Assembly: GCA_008508345.1 (NCBI GenBank)
Contig: QNGE01003769.1
Coordinates: forward strand, 6,436 to 70,435
Reading direction: 5' to 3'
DNA length: 64,000 bases
Origin: Paragonimus westermani
Lineage: Eukaryota; Platyhelminthes; Trematoda; Plagiorchiida; Troglotrematidae
The notes under the pieces are model-generated. The model did not search any database and was not told where the DNA came from. It saw only the letters and a program-made list of their open reading frames with translations. Positions within the stretch are counted from its first letter, which is position 1, and every line of letters starts with the position of its first letter. Shown here piece by piece: positions 1 to 62,468 of this stretch. The translations under genes were made by a program, and so were the position numbers.

Positions 1-2610
1 ATAAGCGCAGGCGTCCTTTGGCTTCGGTCACTGTGACAGGCTAATCCGAATCGGATGCCGCCAACCGTATACAACTTGATCAGCATACTCAAGTAGTAGT
101 CTTTTATAGACCCCATGAATCGTCTGAAAGGCATGCCTGTCTATACGGAGGAAGGCGCTTTTTATCATCCACAGAGCCCCACATCGCTTTTCCGCAGACA
201 ACTGTTGGTGATAAGAGAAGGACAAACCAGACAATAGTCAAATCCCGAAGTCATTCTCAAGATCGACCTTTGCGATATCCATCAGACTTTTTGCACTGCA
301 TATCACGAATAGCTTCCCGGAGTCTCCTCCGACTGACAAGCGTGCACACCTGCTGTCGTTTGAGGGGAGTCTTCAGTCATATCATCAACACCGGGTGAGA
401 TCAAGGTTAATCTGCAATGCATTGAGATAACGCGCATCCGAGATTTTTGAGTACTTAGCATAAAGGGAGGTCACTGAATTATTCCGGAAACAACAGTGGA
501 CCGAGTACCGAACCATGAGGAACTCCTGCAGAGAAGAGGATAGGGGAAGAAAGATCGTAACCGATTTTTACTCTGAAATTCTCGTTTCCAACAAAGAAAG
601 CAGTCCAGTGGATAAATTATCCTTGGATCCCATAAGCTTCTAGTTTATGTACAAGAGGACCATGTGGGACACGGTCAAAGGCTTTGACAAAGTCTAAGAA
701 GATAGCGTCCGAAATATGACCAGTCTTTGGCTTCCGCTAAGCTATCCGTGAAGAGTAACATATTGGTTTTGCTTGACCGACCGGGAAGAAAGCCACGATG
801 AGTCGAAGAGAAAAGTTTATTCGAGAATCAATGCTCATGGATGGCGGGTTTTTAACAGTCGCTTCATTATCTTGCATCGGGTACTGGTAAGTCTGATCGG
901 CCGATGACTCACAGCAGAATGCTGATTACTGGCCTCATGTGTGAGTGTGACGGGGGCCCTTTTCATGCCTCCGGAAAGGTGCCCGTCTGTTTAAACAAAT
1001 TCAAGGGGACACTACCATACCGACAGTTGCTTGTTTAAGGATCCGGAGATGAACTGCGTTTGGTCCCATGGTACTATATCAATTGGTCTTGAACAAGTGA
1101 CCCCGAACGTCGGGTACGGAGGTCAGCTGTTAGTAATGGGTTTTAGAGGTAAATGCTGCGGAGAATCAAATGCCAGTTTGGTGGATCCGTATTTTTGACT
1201 GCCGACTAGTATTCTCTGAACACCTCGGAAACCATTTGGGGGTTGGAGGAGGTTTTCCAGGCGGGAAGCCGCAGAGGAAGCGATGGGAGCTTGGTTTTTC
1301 TCTGGCGACAAATGTATTCAGAAAAAGTTCTAATTCTCTTCAGCTACCAGAAGGATTTTTGACTGCGCATGTTGGGTGTGTTGACAAAATTCCCGCTTCA
1401 ACCGGTTTCGCACAGATCAAAAGGCTTTCAGATCCTCCGGCCTATCGCTTAGATTCTGCCTGGAGAATAGAGGAGAACTTGCTCTGAGAAGGCGACGTAT
1501 GTTCCGCAAAAGCGGTGCATGAGAGGAGAACCTCCATTGTTTTTGGGGAACAAATGCTTCATCAGCTTCGCGAAAGGCAGCTCCAAAAGAAAGTCAATTT
1601 GAGTTCACTGAGTCAGAAGTAAGGCTGAGCATACCTGAGAATGCCCTTAGTCTGTTGAAGCCTGCTTTCTAAAAATTTCGGACCGAAATCTTTGTTAAGG
1701 TATTTTGGAGCCCGTAACGGATAAAGTAAGAGGCTAGTAGCATGACGTCGTTATGCTCCAGCAGTGGTTTGATGACCACTGTATCTACCAGGCGAGATTC
1801 GCTGGTGATAACCAGATCAAGCAAAGGGGGTCTGTCCTGTGTGGTGTCTTCTTGGTAGGTCTACATGCTCTGTTTAAGATTTCTATTAAATCAACACTGC
1901 CAAGGTTTTCCTGAATCCGCAATCAGGGTCCTCATGAGAAGTCACCATAGAGTTGAGTTCGGGTGCGTTGAAATCACCCATAACAAGAAGACGGAGGGCG
2001 CTGGGTAGTCGTGAAGCGGTCCAGGGCGACAAGAATGGCTTCGTCGTCGGAAACGCTACACGACGATGAACGCTACATAAAACCGACAAGGAGCGTGTCA
2101 CGTCTACAAAGTCAGATTTTGATCCAGAGGTTTTTTGCGTTTTTCTGATAAGATAAATTCCCTGCTACAGCTGGCACCGACAGCTTCCGACTTAGAAAGA
2201 CGGCACAGCCTCCCATGCGTCAACAGGAGGAGTCCGTTCGGTAAAAAGAGCGCCTAGTAGTAGCACTTCATTATCACTGATATTCGCGGAAAGTCATGTT
2301 TTTGTTATAAGCAAGAATGTGAGGGCTAGTGCCGTAGATCGGATGTCTGATTTCTGATAGTTTGTTCAGAAGGTTCAGACAGTTGGTGTACAAGCACTTG
2401 AGGCCTACTTCCTCGTTTGTCTGGGTGGAATAGAGACAGAAGTGCACGAGGAAGAGTTTGAGGAAGCGGTTACTGCAGCAAGAAGGAGTGCGTAACTGGC
2501 AGTATAGTTTCGTGAACCTTCTTGGGGGTGGTGGCCGTTTCATCACAGCCTGAACATATGTGAGCATCCCTGTGGGACGCTTCGTGCGCTCCTGTTTGCC
2601 CAAAGTCAGT
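1..2610 (-). mobile_element. CR1-like non-LTR retrotransposon, degenerate, cut by the window edge
   Basis: Reading the minus strand from right to left: an endonuclease start (KCLYTNCLNLLNKLSEIR, about 2,346-2,402), an endonuclease GDFN motif inside LLVMGDFNAPELNS (1,886-2,101), RT blocks HRGFLPGRSSKTNML and DAIFLDFVKAFDRVPH (about 600-830), and a post-RT region with VYKRLLLEYADQVV (28-234). Stops and frameshifts interrupt it throughout, so it is a dead copy. Such elements copy themselves by target-primed reverse transcription. The 3' end lies left of the window. Family assignment (CR1 or a close relative) is from motif memory. Confidence 0.85.
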
Positions 2611-2699
2611 AGCTTTCAAACCTTCGGAGTTTCCGGAGGGTGATTTGCAATTTCTGTGTCCAGAAAACTGCATTTCGTGGTTTCAATCCATCTCTTGTG

Positions 2700-4060
2700 T
2701 GTAACAAACATAACGGAGTAAAACGGTTTTCCTTGCCGGAAATCAGATTTGCTCGACGTACTAGTAACCGTCAAACTGGAAGAATCAGAATTTCCAACTT
2801 CTCCGCAGTATGTGTATCTGGAGAGTCAGCAGGCACATTGTATACACCTGCAGAATCAATGTCTGATACCGTAAGTGTATGCTGAAAGAGCAAGGCCCCA
2901 TAGTAAAACCATGACAGCTGAGAATTTGTTGAGCGATTTTTGGGGTAATAAACAAATTTTAATGCTTCAGTGTCAGTTATAATTGTGGATTGCAAGCCGA
3001 AGGTATTTGTGAAGATAGGACAACGGCCAAACGAACAGCGGGCAGTTCTCTTTTGGGCTAAACATTGCCACGCTCTGCTGAACTACGAAATCTTCACGTA
3101 CACAAAACTAAACATCCCCTTGTCCTAGCGCAGTATCTATACACGTAGGAAACGCGTGCTCACAGCAAAAGAAGGCTTAGGCGAAAATAACCACAGAACA
3201 GTACCAGTGAAAAGAAAGCTTGACAAATGACGTAATATATTCTCATGAACACCATCTTTAAGATTAGCACAGAGGGCACTTTTCATATCTTGAAACATTG
3301 CTGAAAAAGCATCCAGCCCAAATGGCGGAAAATTATCCCTCCGAATTCCTAACGAAATATTTATTGCAGTTAGCAAACTGGAGGTGCCATCAAGGGAAAC
3401 TTACGAATATTTTTCTCCGACATCAAGTGTCGGGAAGCGCAGAGTGTTCTTTCAGGTTACTCTCCGTAAAACCTCCGCAGCGAACATTGTGTTAGGGTGA
3501 TTCGGTAATCGCCGCACACGTTTGATGTTCGCCGGTAGCGTTTGAAAGACTTACTATTGTCGTAGCTCGTGTGTAGGATTCCATAGTGGTCAGTGTTCTT
3601 TATTGGGATAACTCGGACGATGTACTACGCACAAGCTCGCAGTGACCAAATGGACTCATGTGACGTTTCATAAAAAGGTCGACTGGTTAAATTCGTATAC
3701 TACTGGAGGCATTTCAATATCGCATACTCAGTTCACGAGTTCTGGCCTCAAATGATCCAACGTACAATATAAAATGGAACCGCAGAACCTTCATGCACAT
3801 GACACCAGCAGCAGGTGAGCCAGGATTAGTAACAAAAACGGGCAGGTGCAAGTAACCGGCTGTGCATTCGCAAGTGAAATTTGGCGGTTCTCAGGACTAA
3901 GCAGAGTATGCCTTCTAATACTTTTAACAGGAGTATCAGTGAGCTTCAAAAATACAGAATGTGTAAATCGTTCCATTCGGTCAACTTAGGTGAAAGACTG
4001 AACACTGCCGGTGTCAATGACAAGGAAATGTTTGGGACCACTGTTAACAATAAATGACTG
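2700..4060 (-). mobile_element. Degenerate Gypsy-type pol (protease, RT, RNase H)
   Basis: Minus-strand pieces appear in the normal Ty3/Gypsy order: an aspartic protease active site (FLVIDTGSVQSF, about 4,000-4,050) followed after a frameshift by VTNPGS; an RT segment (NFPPFGLDAFSAMFQDM, within 3,137-3,376) resembling the LPFGL-A-FQ block; and an RNase H segment (GLQSTIITDTEALKFVYYP, within 2,771-3,010). Each piece is short and separated by stops. It is distinct from the CsRn1-like element to the right. No LTRs were recognised. Confidence 0.6.
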
Positions 4061-4069
4061 ATATGGAGC

Positions 4070-5436
4070 GTAGAAGTAGTATGTTTGAAAGTATTACAGC
4101 GATAGCAATGAGTTGAAAGTCAGGGACGAAACTTTGCTATTCCAAGAATGTGTGTACTAAGCACTTCGTTCAACTGCGGAGGAGGTCTTGTAGGTGGCAT
4201 GCCTTACAACATTTATTGCATATGGAAATGCGGAACGGTCGTACGAGTCAAGAATGTCTACAAACGTGCGGCTTACAGTTATCTCAGTGTTAGACAGATC
4301 TCCATTCGGGAATATGTCGTTCAACAGCTAGATTTCCTTAGTGAGTGACCTCCTCATATTGCAGCTGTTGTTGATATGCCTGTATTCACACAAAATCGAC
4401 ATCACAAGATACAGCTGACTGCTCGTTCATCGCGTTCTTAATATCTTAAAACCGTTCAGAAAAGGTTCTGTAAGACTGCAAAGGTGCCGGAAATCAAGGG
4501 TTTAATTTCTATAATTAGTCGGTCTCGCAGCTAAATCCTCAGCTAATCACCGGAATCACATTCTATGGCTTGATTTTGAATTTGGTGAATAAATGCCCGA
4601 ATTTCCTGAGTTTCGTTTTTCACCCACTGTCAGAAGTTTGTCAATTCTACAGCTTCATGGTTAACCGTTTGATTATGCTTAAACAACAGATGCTTCAAAG
4701 AACAGTATGGAACTAAAATAAGAATGTCAGGAAAATCTAGATGTTCAACCAAAACATGTACGCCTGCCAATAACTGAGAGAAAATACGGCATTTTCATCT
4801 CATATTTCACATATTTTCGCGCAACTCAGCGAAGTCTGAAGGTACCAGGTAGCCTTCGGTATTTTGTTAACATGTGTGAACATCCCGAATTGTCAGGATG
4901 CAAAAGTCCAACATAAGAAATTCACCGGCCACGACGGCAGATATGTCAGTTTGAAACACGCAACGGTAATTGCCAGTATGCTTTGCTCAAGACCAGAGCA
5001 ATAACACGGCAGATGAGCCAACAAAATTTCAGTGTGGCCCATGTTACATACGGCGCAATTACTCAGCGTATAGCTTTAAACCACAATGATTAAAACACGT
5101 TGCTAACGGGCAGTATACAGTAGGCGTGACGATTAGGTTTTCGGCCTGCCAAACAGGCTACAACGATGCCCCCTAATTTTCTACTCCATATCCGCTCCAC
5201 TTCCTGTAGGTGATTGCGATTGGTATCAAAATCTGTGTTGTAGGCATCTCTCATGACTCAGGTGTCATGCATAGCGGCCTCATCTGTGGGATATAAATAA
5301 GCTACCTTTAATGCCGGAACGCACAATATCATGCACACGCGCTGCTAGACAAGACCCATCTAGCACCCCGATAGTGTACTTCTATAAGCAGTCCAGATGA
5401 CGAGAATCTCGGCACGTTGTTATCCCATACCTCTTG
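4070..5436. other. No gene recognised
   Basis: This lies between the two Gypsy-type elements. Only short random open frames are present on both strands. It may hold the missing gag or leader of the left Gypsy remnant, but nothing in it is recognisable. Confidence 0.4.
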
Positions 5437-5445
5437 CTTTGAAAG

Positions 5446-5736
5446 TGATCCAACTGAATAATACCCAATCAGTATTCACTATCGAAAACCGATCGACGGT
5501 GGAAAACTAAGACTCAGCGCGTTGCCCCTCGTGTACAAGTATCGACCCTGCAAAATAGAGCAAACAGAGAAACACGTCAAGCTAGCGGGGTGCGGAGGGA
5601 GTTGTGTTTTAGCCCCTGGACGGGTGTTACGAAATAGATAGTTTTTACTACAACAAAAGTAGGTGGAGAAACCAAAATCATCAAATTGGTAGAGATGAAT
5701 GCGACTATCAAAATATTACTCAATGTAGTCGCCACA
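5446..5736 (-). repeat. 3' LTR of the CsRn1-like element
   Basis: It is 291 bp and bounded by TG and CA. It equals 9,824-10,114 except at two positions near its left edge (CCAACT against CTAACA). Further left the copies part: CTTTGAAAG here, TGTGGGAAG at the other copy, so the outer edge is uncertain by about 9 bp. Confidence 0.9.
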
Positions 5737-6899
5737 TAGTTCTTCTGTAGAAGGCTCGTAAGAATTCCATAGGCCTTCGTTATTACATAAAAATGGGAAA
5801 AGCCACACGTCATGTCTTTTGGACCGATCACAGTTACAGGGTGATACGCACGAAAATGATTGCAAGTGGTGGGGGCTGTCAAAGTTCGGGGGCGGGGGAG
5901 TGCGGAAATAGTTGTTGTGTCGGTATGATTCGTCTACTTATGTCATTTAGCCCTCGGTGCGTTTCTTGCCTATCGCAGCGGGCTGCCCAACCCTAAAACC
6001 TCTTGAGAGAAAAGGAGGGTAGATTTGTCCAGTGCTGTACGATAGGTAGATGTGAGTTGTCTCTACACTAATCATGTTTGGATTGTCTGAAGGAGAGAGG
6101 AATCACGATGAAGCACCTGCAGGATAGGCGGAAAAAGATAACTCGTCACGTCAACCTATCCGGCGGACTGAATAATCTCACAACTGATGTTTCTTAGACA
6201 TTGAAGCTGAGTGTCACTGACTTTGGTTTCTTCCAATTTTTTTCGTCCTGTCTAAATTTGATGGCCTCAAAAAGGTTAGTAGGCGAATAAACCTGGCTCA
6301 AAACAACACCTTTCTGTGGATCTGACAACTCATCAGATGAACGCAAAAGCGTAGGAGCCGAAAAGGTTCATCTGTTTTTTCGTGTGCCAAAATACCCAGC
6401 GGTTCATAAATAAGCAGATAGATAGTTAAGGTTCAAATGGCAAATGTATTTATGCATCAAAAATAACATCGCTAAGTTCAAACATACCATAGCTTCGGAG
6501 AGCAGGTGGACCAAAACGATGGGTACGAATGTTCGCATGTAATGTTGCCAAACATTATTTCCAAAAATAAAAAAATGTTAACATACTCTGCAAAACGCAC
6601 GGGCTTGTTAACCCCCCTACTAAGACGATTGTGTCAAGAGGTAGAAGGAACAAGGGTTGGGGTTGCCACGGTGTTGACAACTTCAGGGGGTTCCGAGGGG
6701 AAACGCTTTCTGCTGCCCAGGGGTGTTTCAGAAGAGAAACGCTACTTGTCGTCGCAGATGTGGCCGATGGTTCTTCCATAAATGCTGGTTTCACCCTGTC
6801 GGCAGAAATTATCTCGGGTTTGTCCTTTAGGTTGATGGTAGGGATTTTCGTGTCTCTTGCGAGGACACGATAGGAGCCAGTGTATGGGTGTTTCAGCGG

Positions 6900-7145
6900 T
6901 CACCACAAGTCATCCGTACGTAGAAAGACATGAGTACAGGAGGACAACTTAGCGTGTATGTACACGGCCGATGAGTGTTCTCTAGACTGTGCCGGGTACA
7001 GCTTTCGCATGTGGTGCTCCAAACAAGCTATGTAGCTGCCGTAATCGTACGGTGCTGAATGGGTAGGTGAGGCGAGTTTATCTAATAATCTAAGTTGGCA
7101 ACCAAAAACTAGTTCGGCTGCAAAAGCGTTTAGATCCTCTTTCAC
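6900..7145 (-). pseudogene. CsRn1-like integrase C-terminal fragment
   Basis: It encodes KEDLNAFAAELVFGCQLRL, then YIACLEHHMRKLYPA and KLSSCTHVFLRTDDLW, the typical end of a Gypsy integrase core and its chromatin-side tail. The integrase catalytic core upstream (about 7,150-7,400) is too decayed to read. Confidence 0.75.
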
Positions 7146-7755
7146 CGTGTTTTGCAGTCCTAAAATAAATAACGGAAGTGCTTCCTCTCAAGAAAGATTA
7201 GCATGTGCATTAAGAGCAGCTTTTAGCTGGCGACGGCGACACCCAACCGTTCAATTCGTTGCCGGATGGTGAGTTGTAGTTCGGATGTGCTTAATTCCTA
7301 ATGTATCTAGGGGGACCGCAAAATGTCCTTCAAAGTGTGATCAGCGAACTGTGATCACCATGACTGGACAACCGTACTGTGTCACTCAGAGCTCCAGGAA
7401 AGCGCTGGTCACGAGGGATAAAGGTGCGTTCGGATTAGGGTGGGCAAGGTGAGCTAGTTCGGACATCGCATCCTTGAGCTTAACAAACGCAGTGCGTGCA
7501 GCCTCGGTGAACTAAAATTTGTGTTCACCTCCACGGAGGAGATCGGTTACTGGCTGCAATATATGCTCACAATGAGGTATAAAACGTCTATAGTAGTTGA
7601 CCGGAAAACTAAAACGACGGACTTGCTTAAAGGGACTTGGCTTGGGGTATTCACGAATAGCTCTAACCTTACCCGTGAGTGCGGCGACTCCATTTTCCGA
7701 GATCTTATAACCCGGAAATTTTATTGTGGTCTTACCTAGTTCGCATTTGGTGGGG

Positions 7756-8658
7756 TTAACTGTGGCACCATTTTTGAATCAAACGTTTCAGTAAGGTACG
7801 AAGATGAGTAACAGGTTCTTCCTGTGAACAACTGGCTACTAAAATATCATCCAGACAAGGGTAGACAAAGTCCACACCACGTGTCACTTCATGAACGAAG
7901 CGGTGAAAAGTTTGAGTTGCGTTGCTCAAACCAAATAGCATTCGGAAAAATTCGGAAGAGCCAGAGGGGTTTATAGCAGCGGTTTTCAGTGTGTCTTCTG
8001 TGGCTACCGGGACCTGGTGATAGGTACCTGCTAAATCTATCTTGATGAACATGAATTTACCATGTAAGCAAGTAGTTAGATCATACATCTGCGGAGGTGG
8101 GTAATTGTTGGGGACGGTTGATTTGTTTAACCTGTGGAAAACACCTGACTTCTTAGCGACCACATGCTATGGTGAGGCATATGGACTCTTGGAAGAGCGT
8201 ATCATTTTCATTTCAATCATGCGCTCGAACTCTGTCCTGGAGAGTTTGAAGTCGTCGGGAACCAGCCGGCGAGGCCGTGCAGAGGCAGGGGGTCCCACAA
8301 TACTGATATGGTGTGTGTTACGTAAAGTCACTGGTATGATATCGTTCGGTGTGCGAGCGAGCTGTAGGAACCCAGCGAAATTGTTCACAAGTTGTCTAGG
8401 AGCAGTGGGTTGGGCACACATTGGTGTTACGGCCGCGACTGTTGCGTGCGTGCCGGGTAAGTTTAGCTTAGTGCTGGAACCATTAAAGAGACGGTGTCTC
8501 GTATTGACCAGAAGGTCGAAATGCCTATAGAAATCGATGCCAATTATGGCGAAAAGTACTGCGGCAATTGTGCACCCCCAGCAGAATGTCCGCCTGAGGT
8601 CCAGATTAAGGGTTAAAGAACGCCGCCCATAAGTAGGTACAGAATTTCCGTTCGCCAC
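7756..8658 (-). pseudogene. CsRn1-like pol: protease C-terminal part and RT, one internal stop
   Basis: One continuous frame apart from TAG at 8,164-8,166. Upstream of it: NGNSVPTYGRRSLTLNLDLR, FAIIGIDFYRHFDLLV and VGPPASARPRRLVPDDFKL, then SSKSPYASP. Downstream: VVAKKSGVFHRLNKS, FMFIKIDLAGTYHQVPVATE, FFRMLFGLSNATQTFHRFV and the catalytic LDDILVASC. The usual text is SPLHMV, so the stop looks like a Leu codon changed to TAG. The RT active site itself is intact. A frameshift near 7,770 separates the following GATVNPTKCELGKT. Confidence 0.88.
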
Positions 8659-9033
8659 ACGGAGCTGTGGACTGTAGACCGAAACACGTTACTCTGCATC
8701 CCGGTATCAACCAGGAACGTGTTTCCGGTATCTACGTCCTTCACAAATATGAGGCGACAAGGTGCAACGTCGCCATTACGGGCCGGCGTGGAAGTTCCCC
8801 TGGCTGGTCGTCAGATGACTGCACGGTTTTACACGCCTGGTGGATCGAGTGCTAAAACGCTGGTGATATCAGCAGTCACCGTCGTTTGGGTGCGAAGTTG
8901 TGCGCCTGGGCAGTCTGCTGGGTGGCGACGTTCGGGACGACCTGAAGGGATTCTACTAAAATTGCGGCACAATGCTGCGACCTCGGCCCACACTGCTCCT
9001 ATCTTCGCTGTTGCTGTAGACGGGCTGCCCTCA

Positions 9034-9447
9034 TTATGTGATCGCACATTTCTCACCGGACCTGGCGCCTGGGTTGGAGTGTGAACCTGGCTGAGAAGCG
9101 GTTAAAAGCGTTTCACTAACTGGCCAGCTATCTTTGCTGCCTCCGCTGAGGACTGTGATCTTGCGATGGACACAATCGCCTGCGCCGTCTCCAGTAGTCT
9201 CTTTATTCACAGTTCGTGCCGGAGAGACCCGTCCACGTGCGACGGGCTCAGTAGTTGTTGCACTTCCCGGAGTAAGGATCGTGAGACGCTTCTCGTACAG
9301 CTTTAGCTCACAGAATAACTGCCGCAGACGAGTCTTTTCCGATGGGGTGATTCCCTTTACTATCGCTTCTTCAGGAATTTCGCAGATGTTCTCTGTATGC
9401 TGCCTCACTAACACATCTCGGAGCTGTGTCGTGACCTCTTTCGGCAA
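9034..9447 (-). pseudogene. CsRn1-like gag fragment
   Basis: The frame encodes PKEVTTQLRDVLVRQHTENI, EEAIVKGITPSEKTRLRQLF and a Ser/Thr/Gly-rich tail. It resembles the C-terminal half of Gypsy capsid proteins. It runs towards the protease to the left through decayed sequence with Cys/His residues (AALCRN). The upstream half of gag (about 9,450-9,810) is not readable. Confidence 0.7.
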
Positions 9448-9823
9448 ACCGGCTAATAACTGGCTGAATTTAGCCCGGTCAGAAGCGACTCGGTTACTAT
9501 AGTATTCCGCCTCTAGGTGTACACACCATAGGATAGGGTCCAGCTCTAAGAACGGCGGGACTGCCGATGAAATAGATACTGTGTGGTACTAGAGCGACCT
9601 AGAATAGTTAGCTGACAAGGACATAACAGATAACAGTTACACAGTGATGAACAATCAAACCAGTGCTATAGAGATAGTGTAAGTAGAATGTATATACGAA
9701 CAACAACAACAAATCAACTTTCGAAAGCGCAATGCGGACTAACAATACGGAACGAACTCACCAAAAACGGCAAAGTGTAACCACGAATTCAAAATTATGT
9801 TCAGGTTCACCTATTGTGGGAAG

Positions 9824-10114
9824 TGATCTAACAGAATAATACCCAATCAGTATTCACTATCGAAAACCGATCGACGGTGGAAAACTAAGACTCAGCGCGT
9901 TGCCCCTCGTGTACAAGTATCGACCCTGCAAAATAGAGCAAACAGAGAAACACGTCAAGCTAGCGGGGTGCGGAGGGAGTTGTGTTTTAGCCCCTGGACG
10001 GGTGTTACGAAATAGATAGTTTTTACTACAACAAAAGTAGGTGGAGAAACCAAAATCATCAAATTGGTAGAGATGAATGCGACTATCAAAATATTACTCA
10101 ATGTAGTCGCCACA
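9824..10114 (-). repeat. 5' LTR of the CsRn1-like element
   Basis: It is the partner of 5,446-5,736. On the minus strand it would carry the promoter, and the element's primer-binding site would follow to the left. If the LTR end is CCCACA (minus strand) it extends to 9,815, giving 300 bp. Confidence 0.88.
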
Positions 10115-11089
10115 ATTTGGATCATCTTACATTACAGCAAATGCAACAGTCTAGTAATGCCTTAAGGCTCCATCGGAATGCTTTCTTGTCAGTTTGACGT
10201 CCGTTATTTTTTGCTACTTTCCATCGTCACTCTCACAACTAAATTGTGATTTGGCCATCTCCTCTCAGAAGGGCAAAATCGTTCTTCAGAGGGTATACTG
10301 AAATGTCACCGGAGCCGTTTGTGTCTTCTAAGTCGAGCTTTGTAAAATGAGACTAACAACATTGAATGTACATTCTTTGGGGTTCTGCTGGCGGAAAATT
10401 AATCTTCTTATTGCTTTTCGATTCTCGCATCAACTAAAATCCCTGCAGTCCCATGTTTACTGCACCTCGCAACAATTCAATGACAGACCACTTCCTTAAA
10501 TTAAAGGATGAACACAGCCGGTTAGAGTGTTGCCAAAGCTCCTACTTATGTTGGTTCACGTGGTTTATTCTCTCCTCTCACGACTCACCTCAGTGTTAAC
10601 TTCGTCTTGGCTCAGGTATTCTGCCTGCTTTCGCATCTCCGATACTGATACCGCTTTGAAATGGTGTCTCCTGTGATACGGAATCTTCAAATTTCCTGGT
10701 TCCAACCTCCGGCATTAGTCCATTGCACTTTGACCTACCATATTTGAAAATATCCACTCGCCATGATAAAAAGTGGGCAGTTCTTCATTCAAATGTCTTC
10801 TTTCTGAAAACCATGATGGAATGAGGTGAGCGGAACTGAAATATATTTTTGTTTAATTCTTTTGTCTGTTTTTCTACATCCTGGTAACCTTTGAGACACA
10901 ATTTTGAACAATTCGGAAACATCAAGTTGTGGGGTGTTGTTTTTATAGGTTACAGAAAGCAGGGTATACAACTAAATCACCTTAGTCGACTCTTGCAATG
11001 GTATTTGCGATAATAGTTAATCATAATTTGTTAGAAGAGTTCTCGACTGCACCACAAAGGCACACACGCCCCACACTTTGTACTCCCAG
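10115..11089. other. Region upstream of the first dynein exon; no exon recognised
   Basis: About 975 bp between the LTR element and exon 1. By position it should hold the promoter, 5' UTR and start codon of the dynein gene or an intron leading to them. I could not pick a start codon, TATA element or donor with confidence. Confidence 0.4.

Positions 11090-62468
<51,379 letters not shown>

Larger units (their letters stand above)
5437..10114 (-). mobile_element. CsRn1-like Gypsy LTR retrotransposon, defective
   Basis: Two near-identical direct repeats flank about 4.1 kb that reads on the minus strand as gag (LPKEVTTQLRDVLVRQH-like, 9,034-9,447), protease (NTFLVDTGMQSNV, about 8,690-8,730), RT (8,163 down to 7,756), RNase H region (about 7,400-7,740) and integrase C-terminal part (ELVFGCQL, then YIHAKLSSCTHVFLR, 6,900-7,145). 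LTRs starting TGTGGCGAC on the minus strand and this pol fit the CsRn1 clade first described in Clonorchis. The downstream flank of the 5' LTR, AGGTGAACCTGAACAT, loosely resembles the GGTGACCCCGACGTG-type primer site. Pol is broken by a stop at 8,164-8,166 and a frameshift near 7,770. No target-site duplication was found. Confidence 0.9.

Noticed and set aside
1170..1487. Open frame of 105 codons on the + strand
   Set aside because: It overlaps the minus-strand CR1-like element and has no recognisable motifs; it is a shadow frame.
8105..8530. Open frame of 141 codons on the + strand
   Set aside because: It is antisense to the CsRn1-like protease and RT coding region, which shows clear family motifs.
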